The translations under genes were made by a program, and so were the position numbers. Below are positions 23,894 to 34,510 of a stretch of DNA of 64,000 nt, piece by piece (the first letter of the stretch is position 1; every line of letters starts with the position of its first letter). Below the pieces are notes generated by a model. That model saw only the letters and a program-made list of their open reading frames with translations, made no database searches and had not been told where the DNA came from. This DNA comes from Silene conica (taxonomy: Eukaryota; Streptophyta; Magnoliopsida; Caryophyllales; Caryophyllaceae): the NCBI GenBank assembly GCA_029255685.2, contig CM055311.2, forward strand, positions 58,921,048 through 58,985,047, in the 5' to 3' direction.

Positions 23894-25195
23894 GTGTTTG
23901 TTGAACCATGGAATTTTGGGGGGCCAACTGACACATGCGAGTTTTGTGACGTCGTCGTGTGGGCCGAGGAATCAGTTGGAAATTGCACAAATGGGCGTCG
24001 CAAATACAGCATCTGCTGTCAAAAGGGGAAGGTCACCCTCCCATTACTAAAAGACCCACCAGAATATCTACAAAGATTGATAGATCCAAATGGCGGACCC
24101 GAGTCTAAAAAATTCAGACAGCTAATAAGGGCGTATAACACCATTTTTGCATTTACATCAATGGGAGGCCAAGTTGATAATGCTATCAATAAAGGTTCAG
24201 CGCCATATTGTTTTAGACTAGGTGGTCAAAACCACCATAATATTGGATCTCTTGTACCTCCGGAAGGCAAACAACCTAGATTCATGCAATTATACTTCTA
24301 CGACAATGAACATGAGGTTGCACAAAGAATAAATTCTCTGGGTTCCAAAGGGAAAAGCGAACTAGACCCTTGTATTGTTGAAGGCCTTTCGAAGATGATA
24401 TATGAAGACAATGTTATAGCAAAGTCTTGCAAGATGGCCAGGGAAAGGATTCACACGAGTGTCCTCCAACCCGTTCAACTACGTCTTATTGGTGATTGGA
24501 AAAAAGACGGGAGACAATATAATCTGCCAACCACAGATGAACTTGCGGCTTTGATAGTCGGAAGTGGGGAGAGAGAAAAGGGTTGTCGTGATATTGTCAT
24601 TTATGACCGAGCAAGAGGGGTCAAAAGGATTTCGGAGTTACACCCAAGTTTTATGGCAATGCAGTACCCCTTGATATTCCCGTATGGAGAAGATGGGTAC
24701 AAGTTAGACATCAAGCATAAGGATGCTGAAACCAGTACAAGGAAAAGGAGAACGTATGTCACTATGAAGGAGTACTATGCTTACCGATTTCAAGAAAGAC
24801 GGAAGGGGAGTAAATTAATTGATGGGATTTGTGTTCTATGTGGGAGACTAAGACAACAATTTTTAGTCGACGCATTCACATGTGTAGAAGAAATGCGGCT
24901 GGATTATATTCGCTCTAATCAAAAGGACATACGAAAATACTCCCTGCGTGGACTAATTGATGTTGTAGGAGCTGGGGCAACAACCACGACATTACTTGGC
25001 CAACGCATAATTCTACCGCCATCATTTCCAGGGGGGTATAGATTTTTGTTTCAGAACTACCAGGACGCGCTGGCTATTTGTCGATGGGCAGGCCCACCAG
25101 ATCTATTCATAACTTTTACGTGCAACCCACAATGGCCTGAAACTAAAGAATTTCTAGCAGCTATCCTGGGCAACGACCACTGTTGTGGAATATGA
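23894..25195 (+). pseudogene. Helitron Rep N-terminal region, truncated
   Basis: This matches the Helitron_like_N region of rolling-circle Helitron transposases. It has a zinc-finger-like start (CEFCDVVVWAEE, then ICCQKGKVTLPLLKDPP), IAKSCKMARERIH, DGRQYNLPTTDELAALIVG, FMAMQYPLIFPYGEDGYKLD, NYQDALAICRWAGPPDLFIT and FTCNPQWPE. The frame is open for 433 codons, so decay is slight up to the break. The protein stops just after FTCNPQWPE, before the HUH nuclease motif, the catalytic tyrosines and the PIF1 helicase, so it cannot transpose by itself. The break leads into duplicated filler DNA and an unrelated antisense Agenet fragment. A probable splice acceptor (GGGTAATAG) precedes GVFVEPWNFG. Confidence 0.85.
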
Positions 25196-25277
25196 ACCTA
25201 CATTTCATAACTTTTACGTGCAACACACCTTATAGGCGAAAAAAGGACTCTATGGAATATGAACCTACATTTCAAAC

Positions 25278-25718
25278 TTAATCAATTACAATAACCCATC
25301 TTCCAGCCTCCCACACTTGATGTAGCCGCATATTCTCGAGGTTAGCAAGCACAACTTCATCAAATGTATCAACCAACACTATATGATAATTATATAAAGG
25401 ATAGATGTGCAACACTCTTCCAAGCCACCATCCACCGTCCACATAAAGCTCAACGAAATCACCAACATCAAAACCAGAAATTTGGAACACTGGTGGAGAT
25501 GGACGCAACTGCTCAACAGCTACAACTTCCCTATGACTACTTTGCCCATCAGATTCCAGCCAATCCTCAAATTCAGCATAAAACACACCGTCGTCAACCT
25601 GAAATATCAAACACGCAACATAGTAAGCAGACACAAGCCCTAACTCTGGAAATGAAACCTCAACCACGTCACCAAGAGAATAAGAATGAACCATCTCTTG
25701 CTCGCAAAAAACAAACAA
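25278..25718 (-). pseudogene. Captured Agenet (tandem Tudor-like) gene fragment, intronless
   Basis: The open frame of 146 codons fits plant Agenet domains, chromatin-associated Tudor-like folds found in DUF724 and related proteins. The first repeat begins YSLGDVVEVSFPELGLVSAY and includes a YAEFEDW strand. The linker EQLRPSPP is typical. The second repeat has FDVGDFVELYVDGGWWLGRV and ends LHQVWEAGRWVIVID. It is only two domains long, has no introns, and lies antisense between the truncated Rep and the RPA-like gene, which suggests gene capture by a Helitron. The frame is uninterrupted, so a transcript could be translated, but I see no promoter. Domain identity is strong; capture by a Helitron is inference. 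Confidence 0.75.
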
Positions 25719-26657
25719 CTAACACTTTGAGTGTAAAAAAACGTCCAAGTATGTTTGAAAAAATGAATTACAATGGTATCAAAACTAACCCTATATATAA
25801 ATAGGTATGAAATATGTATATGTGTGGATTAACCATTAATGCATCGGTTACAAAAACACAAATAGCCATATTAGAAACCAAAAAAACTGAAATAAGTGAA
25901 AAATAAGGAAGCTAAAAGAACCAAGAGACATTAAAGTCGTCCATGGGTATACAAATAACTCAGACTAAACTACCAAGGCTATATATCTTCCAAAATAATC
26001 TCATCTTCTGGATTAATAATGCATCAGTTACAAAAAATAAAGGAAAATAATTAAAACGTTGACAAACTAGAAAAAAGACAAAATATTAATTCAAAATCAG
26101 TGTACAATCTGCAAAAGATTAATATTAATATTAATATTAACATCAAAATAATATGACTCATTATATCTTAAACGATTAATAAAGAACTACAATAAAAAAC
26201 TTAATTGCTGCATTAACATGAAAGGGTATTGCAAAGATAACCGTTATAGCCAAAAAAAACTAGCAAGCAACATAAATATGGCAGAGTAAATTCAGTTTTT
26301 AATACGTTAATAATTACTCATTACATCATAAACAATTAATATTCATCCTTACATTTAGTCAAGTAGAGAACATTTACAAACAATCTATAGAACTTCCATA
26401 GCAATTAGAATAAAAAAACTATTGCTACATTAATATCAAAGGGTATTGTAAAGACAACCGTTATAGAAAAATAAACTTGCAAGCCACGATAAATGTGGCT
26501 GATTAAATTAAGTTTTAAATACATTAAACACATTTATAAATCAATACCTTTACATCGACTAATAATAATACAAACAAGTAAATCCACTATTCCTAATACA
26601 TACAACAAATCCCTAAGTCACTCAAGAAAAAAAAAACCATAAACAACACAAATACTA
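25719..26657. other. AT-rich spacer
   Basis: No gene is seen. A sentence-length segment with TCAAAGGGTATTG(T)AAAGA and AACCGTTATAG repeats once (about 26220 and 26437), a diverged duplication of roughly 200 bp. Confidence 0.45.
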
Positions 26658-28556
26658 ATGGCACCTATACTCACAACAATAGCAAGTTTGGTTCCATCGA
26701 AGTCAATGTACCAAGTGACAGCCCGTGTAACACGCAAATGGGAAGTCAAGCAGAACCCGCTAGACAAACCACTATCACTTGATATGGTTTTATTAGACAA
26801 CGAGGTACGATCCAAATAACATATTATAGACACCAAAACTGAAAAGGCATATTAACAAAGCGTTTATTGATTGCCAAACAGGGAACTCATATACACGCTA
26901 CAATACCTAAGCACTTGGTGAGCTCATACCAAGAGAAAATAAAAGAAGGAAAAATTTACACACTAAAGCACTTTGAAGTGGCTGTAAACACAAGATCGTA
27001 CAAGCCAGTGAAAACAAACACCAATATCATCAAGTGCACCACATTCACATCAATAATTGAAGAAAGACCAGGAATATCGATTCCATATCACAAATTTGAG
27101 TTTCACCCTCTTCAAAAGTTGGAAGAGCGTCTTAACAAATATGATTATCTCATAGGTATGAATCAATAAAGAAAATGGAAACTGAAATAAAACAGTTAAG
27201 ATAAACTTGTATGTTATATGGTTGTAGATGTCATTGGGTTGTTAACGACAATCGAGAAGAAGGAAGTTACAACAAAGAATGGGCAAACTCCATTAAGGCA
27301 CATACAAATACAAGATGAGAGGTAACGAAAATATTATACTTTATTACAAAACAAATGCCTTTTAGTTACATTCATAACTAAAATCATACAATAAAACGCA
27401 GCCAACACAAAGTAGACGTAACACTTTGGGGGACCGCAGCAGACTTTATTGATGATGGAATTACAAATAATGGTGGTGAAGATCAGGTGATTGTCATAAC
27501 ATCCACAAGAGCCGTCACTTACGAAGGTAATGAATCAATAACCCTACATATAAAATAAAGAACCAACCATGAAAGTAATTATACCCTCATACACAATAAC
27601 AATTTGTCAAATACAGGCTCTTACCAAATTCAGTCAACATATGGCACCAAGATATACGTCAATCTAGACATCCCAGAGACAAGGCGAATCGTTGAAAGGT
27701 AACATATATATACATAATTTATAATAACCTCCAATTCTACGCTTCAAAAGGGCCTCACACATGAATGTCACTACTTACTCACATTTCCAAAAACCCAAAA
27801 TATCATCATATAGCCGCCAAGAACCGGTCCAAGTGAAGCTGATCGAAAGCAGCATAAGAGAGGTTGAAGAAACAATGTTTACAAACAGAAAAACTATTAC
27901 CGAGCTTCTTGAGATGGATATTCCTGACGAGGTAAGACAAATAAGTGTAATATAGAAATACATTAAATAAATAATTCAATTATTTACAAATAAACAAGTA
28001 CTCATACAATCAACAATAAAAAATGGTACATAAGCAGATCTTCACGTGCAACGGAACAATTACTGAAGTAAGAACTGACATTGATTGGTGATACCTATCT
28101 TGTACAACACGCACTGCCGGAATTGATGAAGACGGAAAATGTCGCCAGTGTAAAAAGTCCATTGACTACCCAAGGCAAAGGTACACTATTCATCCTTTGA
28201 AGGAGTTACTTTTGTTTTTATTTTATTTTCTTCTACTGTTGTTTTATCTGTCCTAATTTCTGTTTAGATTTTCATTCTATTGGCGTAATGCAATTTTTGT
28301 TTAGATTTTGTACTGATATACAGTTATGTCATTCTTTCTACCAAATTTTTAGCCCTGTGCAGAGATGGGCATAAGCGAGTCTACCCCTATTCTGACTGTA
28401 ATCTCTACTCTTTCACTCGTCTTCTCTTTTTTAACTAAAACTATATATACTATAGCTTATGACGGCGGATACTGATCCTCGGTAATCTTCGAAGAATTGT
28501 AGCAAGATTGATTCCTCTATTTAGCAGAAATAATGTGGCTAAACCTGTCTCAAACG

Positions 28557-28625
28557 CTCTTATTATATTAAGAAAAGCATGCTTTTGACTATTGACTCTT
28601 CCTTCTTATCTTAATATAATAAGAG
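28557..28625. repeat. Perfect 17 bp inverted repeat in RPA-like intron
   Basis: Arms CTCTTATTATATTAAGA (28557-28573) and its exact complement (28609-28625) enclose 35 bp that include the palindrome AAAAGCATGCTTTT. Confidence 0.8.
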
Positions 28626-28850
28626 GACAAGCACTGTCTGATATAGAGAATTCTCTGTCGTCTTATTTATTGAGAGTGAAACAGACACAGGACCCTTTGC
28701 CATTTTCCCATTCTCGACTCTGATTTTAAAAGCTGATTAATGAACCACACTTAGATGCCATACTCTTGCTCTTTCAAAGCCTTACGAAACTTCTCTTCTA
28801 TCCCGGCTTTGCAGCCTTTTCCGACATAGCTGATCTGTGTAGTTGCATCC

Positions 28851-28978
28851 TTTTGCTGTAATAGTGCACCGTAGATTGTGTAATTTGTACAGAATGAAAT
28901 AGCCCTCTTGGTTTGTACAAAATAAAATAGCCCTTTTGCTGTAATAATGCAATGTTGATTGTGTAATTTGTTGTAATT
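28851..28978. repeat. Two-copy tandem repeat, about 84 bp period
   Basis: TTTTGCTGTAATA followed by GATTGTGTAATTTGT occurs twice, with AAATAGCCCT between, inside intron 7 of the RPA-like gene. Confidence 0.7.
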
Positions 28979-29484
28979 GTTTCACTTAACAGGTATAGAC
29001 TAATAACGACGCTGACAAATGAAACAAGTTCGGCAACACTTGTGCTTTTTGGAAAGGAAGCCGAAAAGGTCATAGGCAAGCCAATAGAAAAATTGCAGCA
29101 CTTATATGAAAAGGTACGATAAACCTACATGTAAACATATAGACACCAAATTATGGGTATATGTACTAACAACTTTGACAACAACAGGAAGAAGGAAAAG
29201 GAAAAGTGTATGACATATTACACGAGTGTATTGGGAAAGAATATACATTGAAGGTGACCGTAGGAACAAGCAAATATGGAGAGGGACGACAACTCAAGGC
29301 TCAGAAAATATATGACCATTCAGATGAAGAGACCCAAAAAATCAATAATGACCCATACATCAGCACCCCAAATATGCAGCACAACACACATCTTGGTGGA
29401 GCTACCATACAACCTTCTCAAAAGATGACCATATCTGTAGAGACACCAGAAAAGAAAGAAAAAAGAAAAGATCGAGAAATATAA

Positions 29485-29984
29485 GTCACAACATCACTTC
29501 TCATTTTCAGAAACCTAACAATATATAATGGACATAATACTTAACCATGTAAAAAAAAAGATATGACACAGGGAATGAAGGCTACGACAAAAAAGAAAAA
29601 TGCATGGATGGGAAGCGGAAAAAGCCAACACAAAAGACAAAGTAGCCAAAAAAGAAGGAATCATGACCAATTTCGATGAAGCATTAATAACGACAACAAG
29701 AACTGTTAACATAAAGTAGTAACATAAAGTTTGTCATTAGAAGGAATCACGACCAATCGATAAAGTTTGTCATTAGAAAGAGGATTTACCTCTTTTGTTT
29801 TTATTATGTATTATTTGCATTTACCTTACCTTTAAGATTTCACAATTTTCATCCTAATCTAAATACTAAGCAAACTCTATCGTAACATCCCATTAATCTT
29901 TCATGGTGTAGATTCTATTATGTAATTATACAATCACTTAGACAATTTGGAGTTTGAAATTGCGTATTACAAGCAAAAATTAAA
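29485..29984. other. AT-rich spacer downstream of RPA-like gene
   Basis: No gene or terminal structure is recognised. GGAATCA(T/C)GACCAAT is repeated near 29656 and 29741 with a nearby AAAGTTTGTCATTAGAA duplication. Confidence 0.4.
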
Positions 29985-30780
29985 ATACACCACTAAGGCA
30001 AATAGGCATAAACAGACATGCTCTCGAAACAGTAAGCAAGTTATTATCATTGAGCATTAATTTCATAATGTAAACAATTCAAAATTACTTAGGCAACAAG
30101 CATAAACAGACATGCTCTCAAAACAGTAAGCAAGTTATTATCATTGAAAATTTATTTCAGAATGTAAACAATTCAGAATTACTTAGGCAACATTAAGGCA
30201 AATAGGCATAAACAGACATGCTCTCAAAACAGTAAGCAAGTATTATCACTGGGCATTAATTTCAGAATGTAAACAATTCAGAATTACTTAGGCAACAGTA
30301 GGCAAACAAGCTGAAAACATTAAGGAACATTATATAACTTAGGCAACAATAGGCATCAGATGAGGCAACATTAAGGCAAATAGGCATAAACAGACATGCT
30401 CTCAAAATAGTAAGCAAGTTATTATTATTGAGTATTAATTTCAGAATGTAAACAATTCAAAATTACTTAGGCAACATGCATAAACAGACATGCTCTCAAA
30501 ACAGTAAACAAGTTATTATCATTGAGCATTTATTTCAGAATGTAAACAATTCAAAATTACTTAGGCAACATTAAGGCAAATAGGCTTAAACAGACATGCT
30601 CTCAAAACAGTAAGCAAGTTATTATCATTGAGCATAAGTCAAATAGGCATCAGATTGAAAATATTAAATAACTTAGGCAACATAAGGCATAAGATGAGGC
30701 AATATTAAGTAACTTAGGCAACAGACATAAACAGACATGCTCTCAAAACATTAGGCAAGTTATTAAATAACTTAGGCAAC
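29985..30780. repeat. Minisatellite block A, about 90-125 bp units
   Basis: About seven copies contain CATAAACAGACATGCTCTCA, AACAGTAAGCAAGTTATTAT and TGTAAACAATTCA(A/G)AATTAC, with variable deletions between. Copies start near 29995, 30105, 30205, 30385, 30478, 30585 and 30725. Confidence 0.8.
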
Positions 30781-30784
30781 AATA

Positions 30785-31255
30785 GGCATGAAAACTGAAC
30801 AATTGAACCAATACAACGGAAACCATGCATGAAACTGAAACAATTGTACGAACATAGCAGATACCATGCAGAAAACTGAATAAGCAGAACAGTTGAACCA
30901 ACACAGCAAATACCATACATGAAAGCTGAACGATCAAAACAACTGAACCAACATAACAGATAACATGCAGGAAAACTGAACCAGCAAAATAGATAACATG
31001 CACGAAAACTAAACCATCAGAACAACTGCACCAGTATAATAGATACCATACATCAAAACTGAACCAACAGAACAACTATACCAGCATAACAAATACCATG
31101 AATGAAAACTGAACCATCAAAACACCTGAACCAGTATAACAGATAACATGAATAAAAACTGAACCATCAGAACAAATGCACTAGTATGACAGATCCTATA
31201 CATCAAAACTGAACGATCAGAACAAGTATACCAGCATAACAAATACCAGTGGTGG
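30785..31255. repeat. Minisatellite block B, about 55-60 bp units
   Basis: Eight or nine copies of a unit containing AAAACTGAACCATCAGAACA, CAGTATAACAGAT and ACCATGCATG. It follows block A directly. Long open frames on the minus strand here are products of the repeat and are not taken as genes. Confidence 0.8.
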
Positions 31256-31349
31256 ACTTAAGTAAAATTCTTAGGCATAATTAATCAATATAAATATAGA
31301 CCACATGCATAATAAACAGTATCAATCAATACTCATGCACAATGGTTTT

Positions 31350-31916
31350 TAAGATCAAAGAGCATGGAATGAACCACCTTCTATGCCACTCATATTCCAG
31401 ACTCCTTCTCTTCTTCTTTGTCCCCAACACTCTCCCCTCCACTCTGTCTTCTTCAACACCACATTTGCCTGTTCTGCCTTTCTTCTGATCCTCGTCATCC
31501 TTCACTTGATCCTATTTGAAGTTCATGTAAACAACAACAAAAATCATTAAAATCATAATAAAAATGCAAAATACCCAAAAAATATTGTTTAAGGATGAAA
31601 ACATTACCTACTAATTTTTTACGGCTTCTTTCTCTCTCGATAAATCTTTGATAATAGGCCTTGAACCTCTTTGTACATGGGGATTCTTCTTCAATTTGGT
31701 CAAATTTAAGGCGTATTGGGGTAAGACAACCAGATCCACCAACAACACCACCGGATCGAGTTCAACACCAAAATCAGATGAATCTTCATCCAAATTAATA
31801 AACCCGGGTGTATTAGGTATTTCTGATTCCTCAATAAAAGAATCGTCAACACCATCACAGTATTTACATGGAACATCACAACACCAATAATAATCAGAAT
31901 GATTTTTGAGTGACAT
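31350..31916 (-). CDS. Hypothetical protein, possibly two exons
   Basis: The first open segment (31611-31916) starts MSLKNHSDYYWCCDVPCKYC, has an acidic middle (NLDEDSSDFG) and ends near RGSRPIIKDLSREKEA. A second segment (about 31360-31510), after a possible TAG acceptor, encodes a charged KDDEDQKKGRTGKC and TKKKRRSLEYEWHRRWF. The upstream minus-strand DNA (31917-32130) is pyrimidine-rich when read in that direction, like a leader. I do not recognise the protein. It sits inside the right end of the mariner-ended segment and could be an accessory or captured gene. Confidence 0.3.
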
Positions 31917-32884
31917 AATAGAAGATGAAGGAGGCAGAAGAAAGTGATAAGCGAATATAGTGGAGAATACGAATGAATAGGGAAAGAAGGAGACAAAATC
32001 GTAGAAAGAGAAAGAGGGTGGTGGAGAAGACGAAGAGGGAGAAGGTCTGGATAGTTAGGGTTGCAAGAAAGAAGTGGTGGAGTGAACAAAGATGAGGAGA
32101 ATTTAGGGTTTAAAGAGAGAGATCAGAGAAATGGAGTGGATTTGGTGTAGTTATTGGGTTTGAATATGGGCAGGGTTTTAGAGGGAAATTTGTAGATTGG
32201 GCCAAATTTTGGAGGGAGTCATTAGCATAATTAGATTTGGGTTGGGTCACTAATCCGTTTAAGAGAAATAACCCAGAAATTTGGGCAACTTAATCAATGA
32301 CATTTTTTGTAATTTTAGAAATAAAACAAGGACCAAGTTGTCATTTGCATGGCTAAAATAAGAAAGAAAAGAAATGGGTAGAAAATAGGTAATTTGTCAT
32401 TTAAGGGAAATGTGAGAAAAATAGAAAAATGGAGGAAGTATATTATTAAAAGAATACGAGCTTCAAAATACGAGCACAAATGAATACAAGTTAATGTAAA
32501 AAAATACGAGTTTAAAATGATCACGAACTTAAATATACGAACACATAAGAATACGACCTATTAAGATTATAATATGAGCTAATGTAAAAAAAATACGAAA
32601 CATGAGCTAATTGAAACACTTCTCGAGCTAAAAAAAATCAAACCAGATTTGCAAGACATTAAATTTGATGACATATTAAGCACGTAAGTTAAGGAGGCAT
32701 AATTTAAATAATACGAGCCATAAAATACGAATACGTAAGAATATGAGCTCATGTAAAAAGAATATGATTTTAAGAGAATCACGAACTAAAAATATGAGCA
32801 CAGAAGAATGCGAGCTATTAACCTTAGAATACGAGCTAATATAAAAAGAATACGAGCTATTAAGCTAAGAATATGCACAAATTT

Positions 32885-33060
32885 TCATTTGTGACGGCGG
32901 TATCCGTTACAGGCTTGTGACAGATACCGTTTCCTCTCACAAAATACCCTTGAGATGTGAGTGGGAAAACACATGAAGAGTGCCCCACCTTGCCCCCTCT
33001 CCCTTTTTATGAGAGGTCACAAGCTTGTGACAGGATTAACCCGTCACAAGCAAGACCTAC
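32885..33060. mobile_element. MITE-like insertion with CTTGTGACAG palindromes
   Basis: The segment interrupts the satellite. It begins ATTTGTGACGGCGGTATCCG and ends GTCACAAGCAAGACC, with TCACAAGCTTGTGACAGG near the right end. The inverted similarity is TTGTGACGG against CCGTCACAAG. Related cores occur at 5806 and 16357. Confidence 0.5.
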
Positions 33061-33081
33061 TGAAGAATATGAGTTAATATA

Positions 33082-33426
33082 AGAGCATCCACATTGAAGA
33101 TGATTTACCATCCTCTTAGATGAAAGAGAATGCTAAAAGGATGTTCTTTTCAATGTGGATACATCATCTTTGAAGAGGAAGTGGAAGACATCCTCCATTT
33201 ATAGAGGATGTTCTTGTTTAGGCCCTTGTGCCGTATATAATTATATAAGAGTGAAATATGGTGGAGGGGTCCTACTTAAAAGGTGGAAAAGGAGAGGATG
33301 AGAAATTGAAAGCTAAGAGGATGAGAAATTGAAAAATATGAATAAGAGAAAATATTATGTAAAATGAAAAAAATTAGAAAAAATAAAGAAGAGAAAGATA
33401 ACCTCCTCTTCAATGTGTATGCTCTA
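33082..33426. mobile_element. MITE, about 345 bp, AGAGCATCCACATTGAAGA ends
   Basis: The left end AGAGCATCCACATTGAAGA matches the inward-read right end AGAGCATACACATTGAAGA at 18 of 19 positions. The insertion separates satellite units. GAGCATCCACATTG-type ends are common in plant MITEs. The superfamily is uncertain because the target duplication is short and AT-rich. Confidence 0.75.
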
Positions 33427-33480
33427 AAAAGAATACAAACTATTAAGATAAGACGAGCTCCAAAATACGAGCTAATTTAA

Positions 33481-33718
33481 AAACAATACGAGAACCAAGT
33501 GGTGTTAGTCCAGTGGTAACTGAGTTAAACCTTAAAGCTTGCAGAAATGCAGGAGTTGAGAGGTCTCAGGTTCGATTACCAGCTGGGGCGATGATCACTT
33601 GGCCACTGCAGCTCCGAAAGGGGTGGCTTACATGGTCCATGTGGTGGTGCGGGAATGCATGGGCCCGGGGGGATTAAACCCCTCGTCACCAAAAAAAAAA
33701 AAAAAAAAACAATACGAG
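33481..33718 (+). mobile_element. tRNA-derived SINE with target duplications
   Basis: The SINE body runs from about 33494 to 33709. A box-A-like TTAGTCCAGTGG is followed by box B GGTTCGATTAC (33569-33579), a conserved tail ending CCCCTCGTCACC, and a run of about 19 A. The duplication AAAACAATACGAG lies at 33481-33493 and again at about 33706-33718, copied from the satellite it entered. The layout is that of Au-like plant SINEs. Confidence 0.88.
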
Positions 33719-34510
33719 CTATTAAGATAAGACGAGTTTCAAAATATGAGCACAAATGAATACGAGCTAATGCAAAAGAATACGAGTTTAGGAGGATGAC
33801 AAACTTAAATATACGAACATATAAGAATACGACCTATTAAGATGAGAATACGAGCTAATGTAAACAAAATACGAATACACGAGCTAATTGAAACACATCT
33901 CGAGCTAAAAAAATATAAACATATTTGTGAGACGTCAAATTTAATGATATATTAAGCACTTAAGATTACAAGGTATAATTAAAATAATACGAGCTACAAA
34001 ATAGGAACATAAAAGAAATATGAGTTAATGTAAAAAAAATAAGAGTTTAAGAAAATCACGAACTAAAAAATACGAGCAATAAGAATGCGAGCTATTAACC
34101 TTAGAATACGAGCTAATATGAAAAGAATACGAGCTAGTGTAGAAAAACGAGATATTAAAATAAGATTACGAGCTAATGTAAAAAAAAAATACGAGTATAT
34201 AAGAGGATCACGAACTTAAAAATGTGAGCATATAAGAATACGAGTTATTAAGATAATTATACGAGCTAATATAAAAAGAATACGAGTTATTAAGAAAAAA
34301 ATATGAGCTAATGTAAGAAGAATACGGACTAATAAGATAATAAGGATACGAGATATTAAGATAAGAATACGAGCTAATGTAAGAAGTATACAAGCTAATA
34401 AGATAAAAATACGAGCTATGAATATAAGAATACGAGCTAATGTAGAAAAAAATACGAGCTGATGTAAAAAGAATACAAACTAATGTTAAAATAATACGAA
34501 CTTCAACTAT

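Larger units (their letters stand above)
26658..29484 (+). pseudogene. RPA1-like single-strand DNA-binding gene, 9 exons, one nonsense
   Basis: It resembles plant RPA 70 kDa subunits (DUF223 and OB folds). Exons by splice signals and phase: 26658-26804, 26882-27155, 27228-27321, 27402-27526, 27617-27698, 27751-27931, 28038-28180, 28993-29113 and 29188-29484. Exon 1 holds TARVTRKWEVKQNPLDKPLS and exon 2 GTHIHATIPKHLVSSYQEKI with EGKIYTLKHFEV (first OB fold). Exons 3-5 hold DVTLWGTAADFID and YGTKIYVNLDIPE (second fold). Exons 7-9 hold the zinc-ribbon-like third fold with CRQCKKSIDYP and ATLVLFGKEAEKVIG. All phases connect. The only breaks seen are TGA at 28089-28091 and loss of one expected Cys of the ribbon. 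Intron 7 is 812 bp and full of repeats. Plant Helitrons commonly carry RPA1-like genes, and the Rep fragment lies upstream on the same strand. Confidence 0.75.
19167..32438. mobile_element. 13.3 kb segment with mariner-type (plant MLE) termini
   Basis: The left end CTTCCTCCACTTTTCTATTT and the inward-read right end CTTCCTCCATTTTTCTATTT match at about 32 of 36 positions. TA flanks both ends (19165-19166 and 32439-32440). Similar CTCCCTCC ends are known for plant mariner-like and Stowaway elements. A mariner transposase pseudogene lies about 0.7 kb inside the left end. The rest (Helitron Rep fragment, Agenet fragment, RPA-like gene, minisatellites) far exceeds a normal MLE of 3-5 kb, so this is a composite: either later insertions into an MLE or ends of two different MLEs. 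Flanking DNA on both sides is the same satellite. Confidence 0.65.
32441..34510. repeat. TACGAG-motif satellite array
   Basis: Dozens of irregular 20-40 bp units such as AGAATACGAGCTAATGTAAA and ATACGAGCTATTAAGATAAG are organised in higher-order copies of about 250 bp (32446-32693, 33708-33960 and further). Insertions listed separately interrupt it at about 32885-33060, 33082-33426 and 33494-33709. Coding frames across it are absent or meaningless. Confidence 0.8.

Noticed and set aside
30714..31075. Minus-strand frames rich in Val, Leu, Cys and Phe, like membrane proteins
   Set aside because: Periodic translation of minisatellite block B; no start context or homologue.
29985..31255. CRISPR-like appearance of regularly repeated blocks
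   Set aside because: Units are long, adjoin each other without unique spacers, and the DNA is clearly from a plant nucleus.
33569..33579. Intact tRNA gene
   Set aside because: Box B is good but no cloverleaf can be formed, and the segment ends in poly(A) with target duplications, so it is a SINE.
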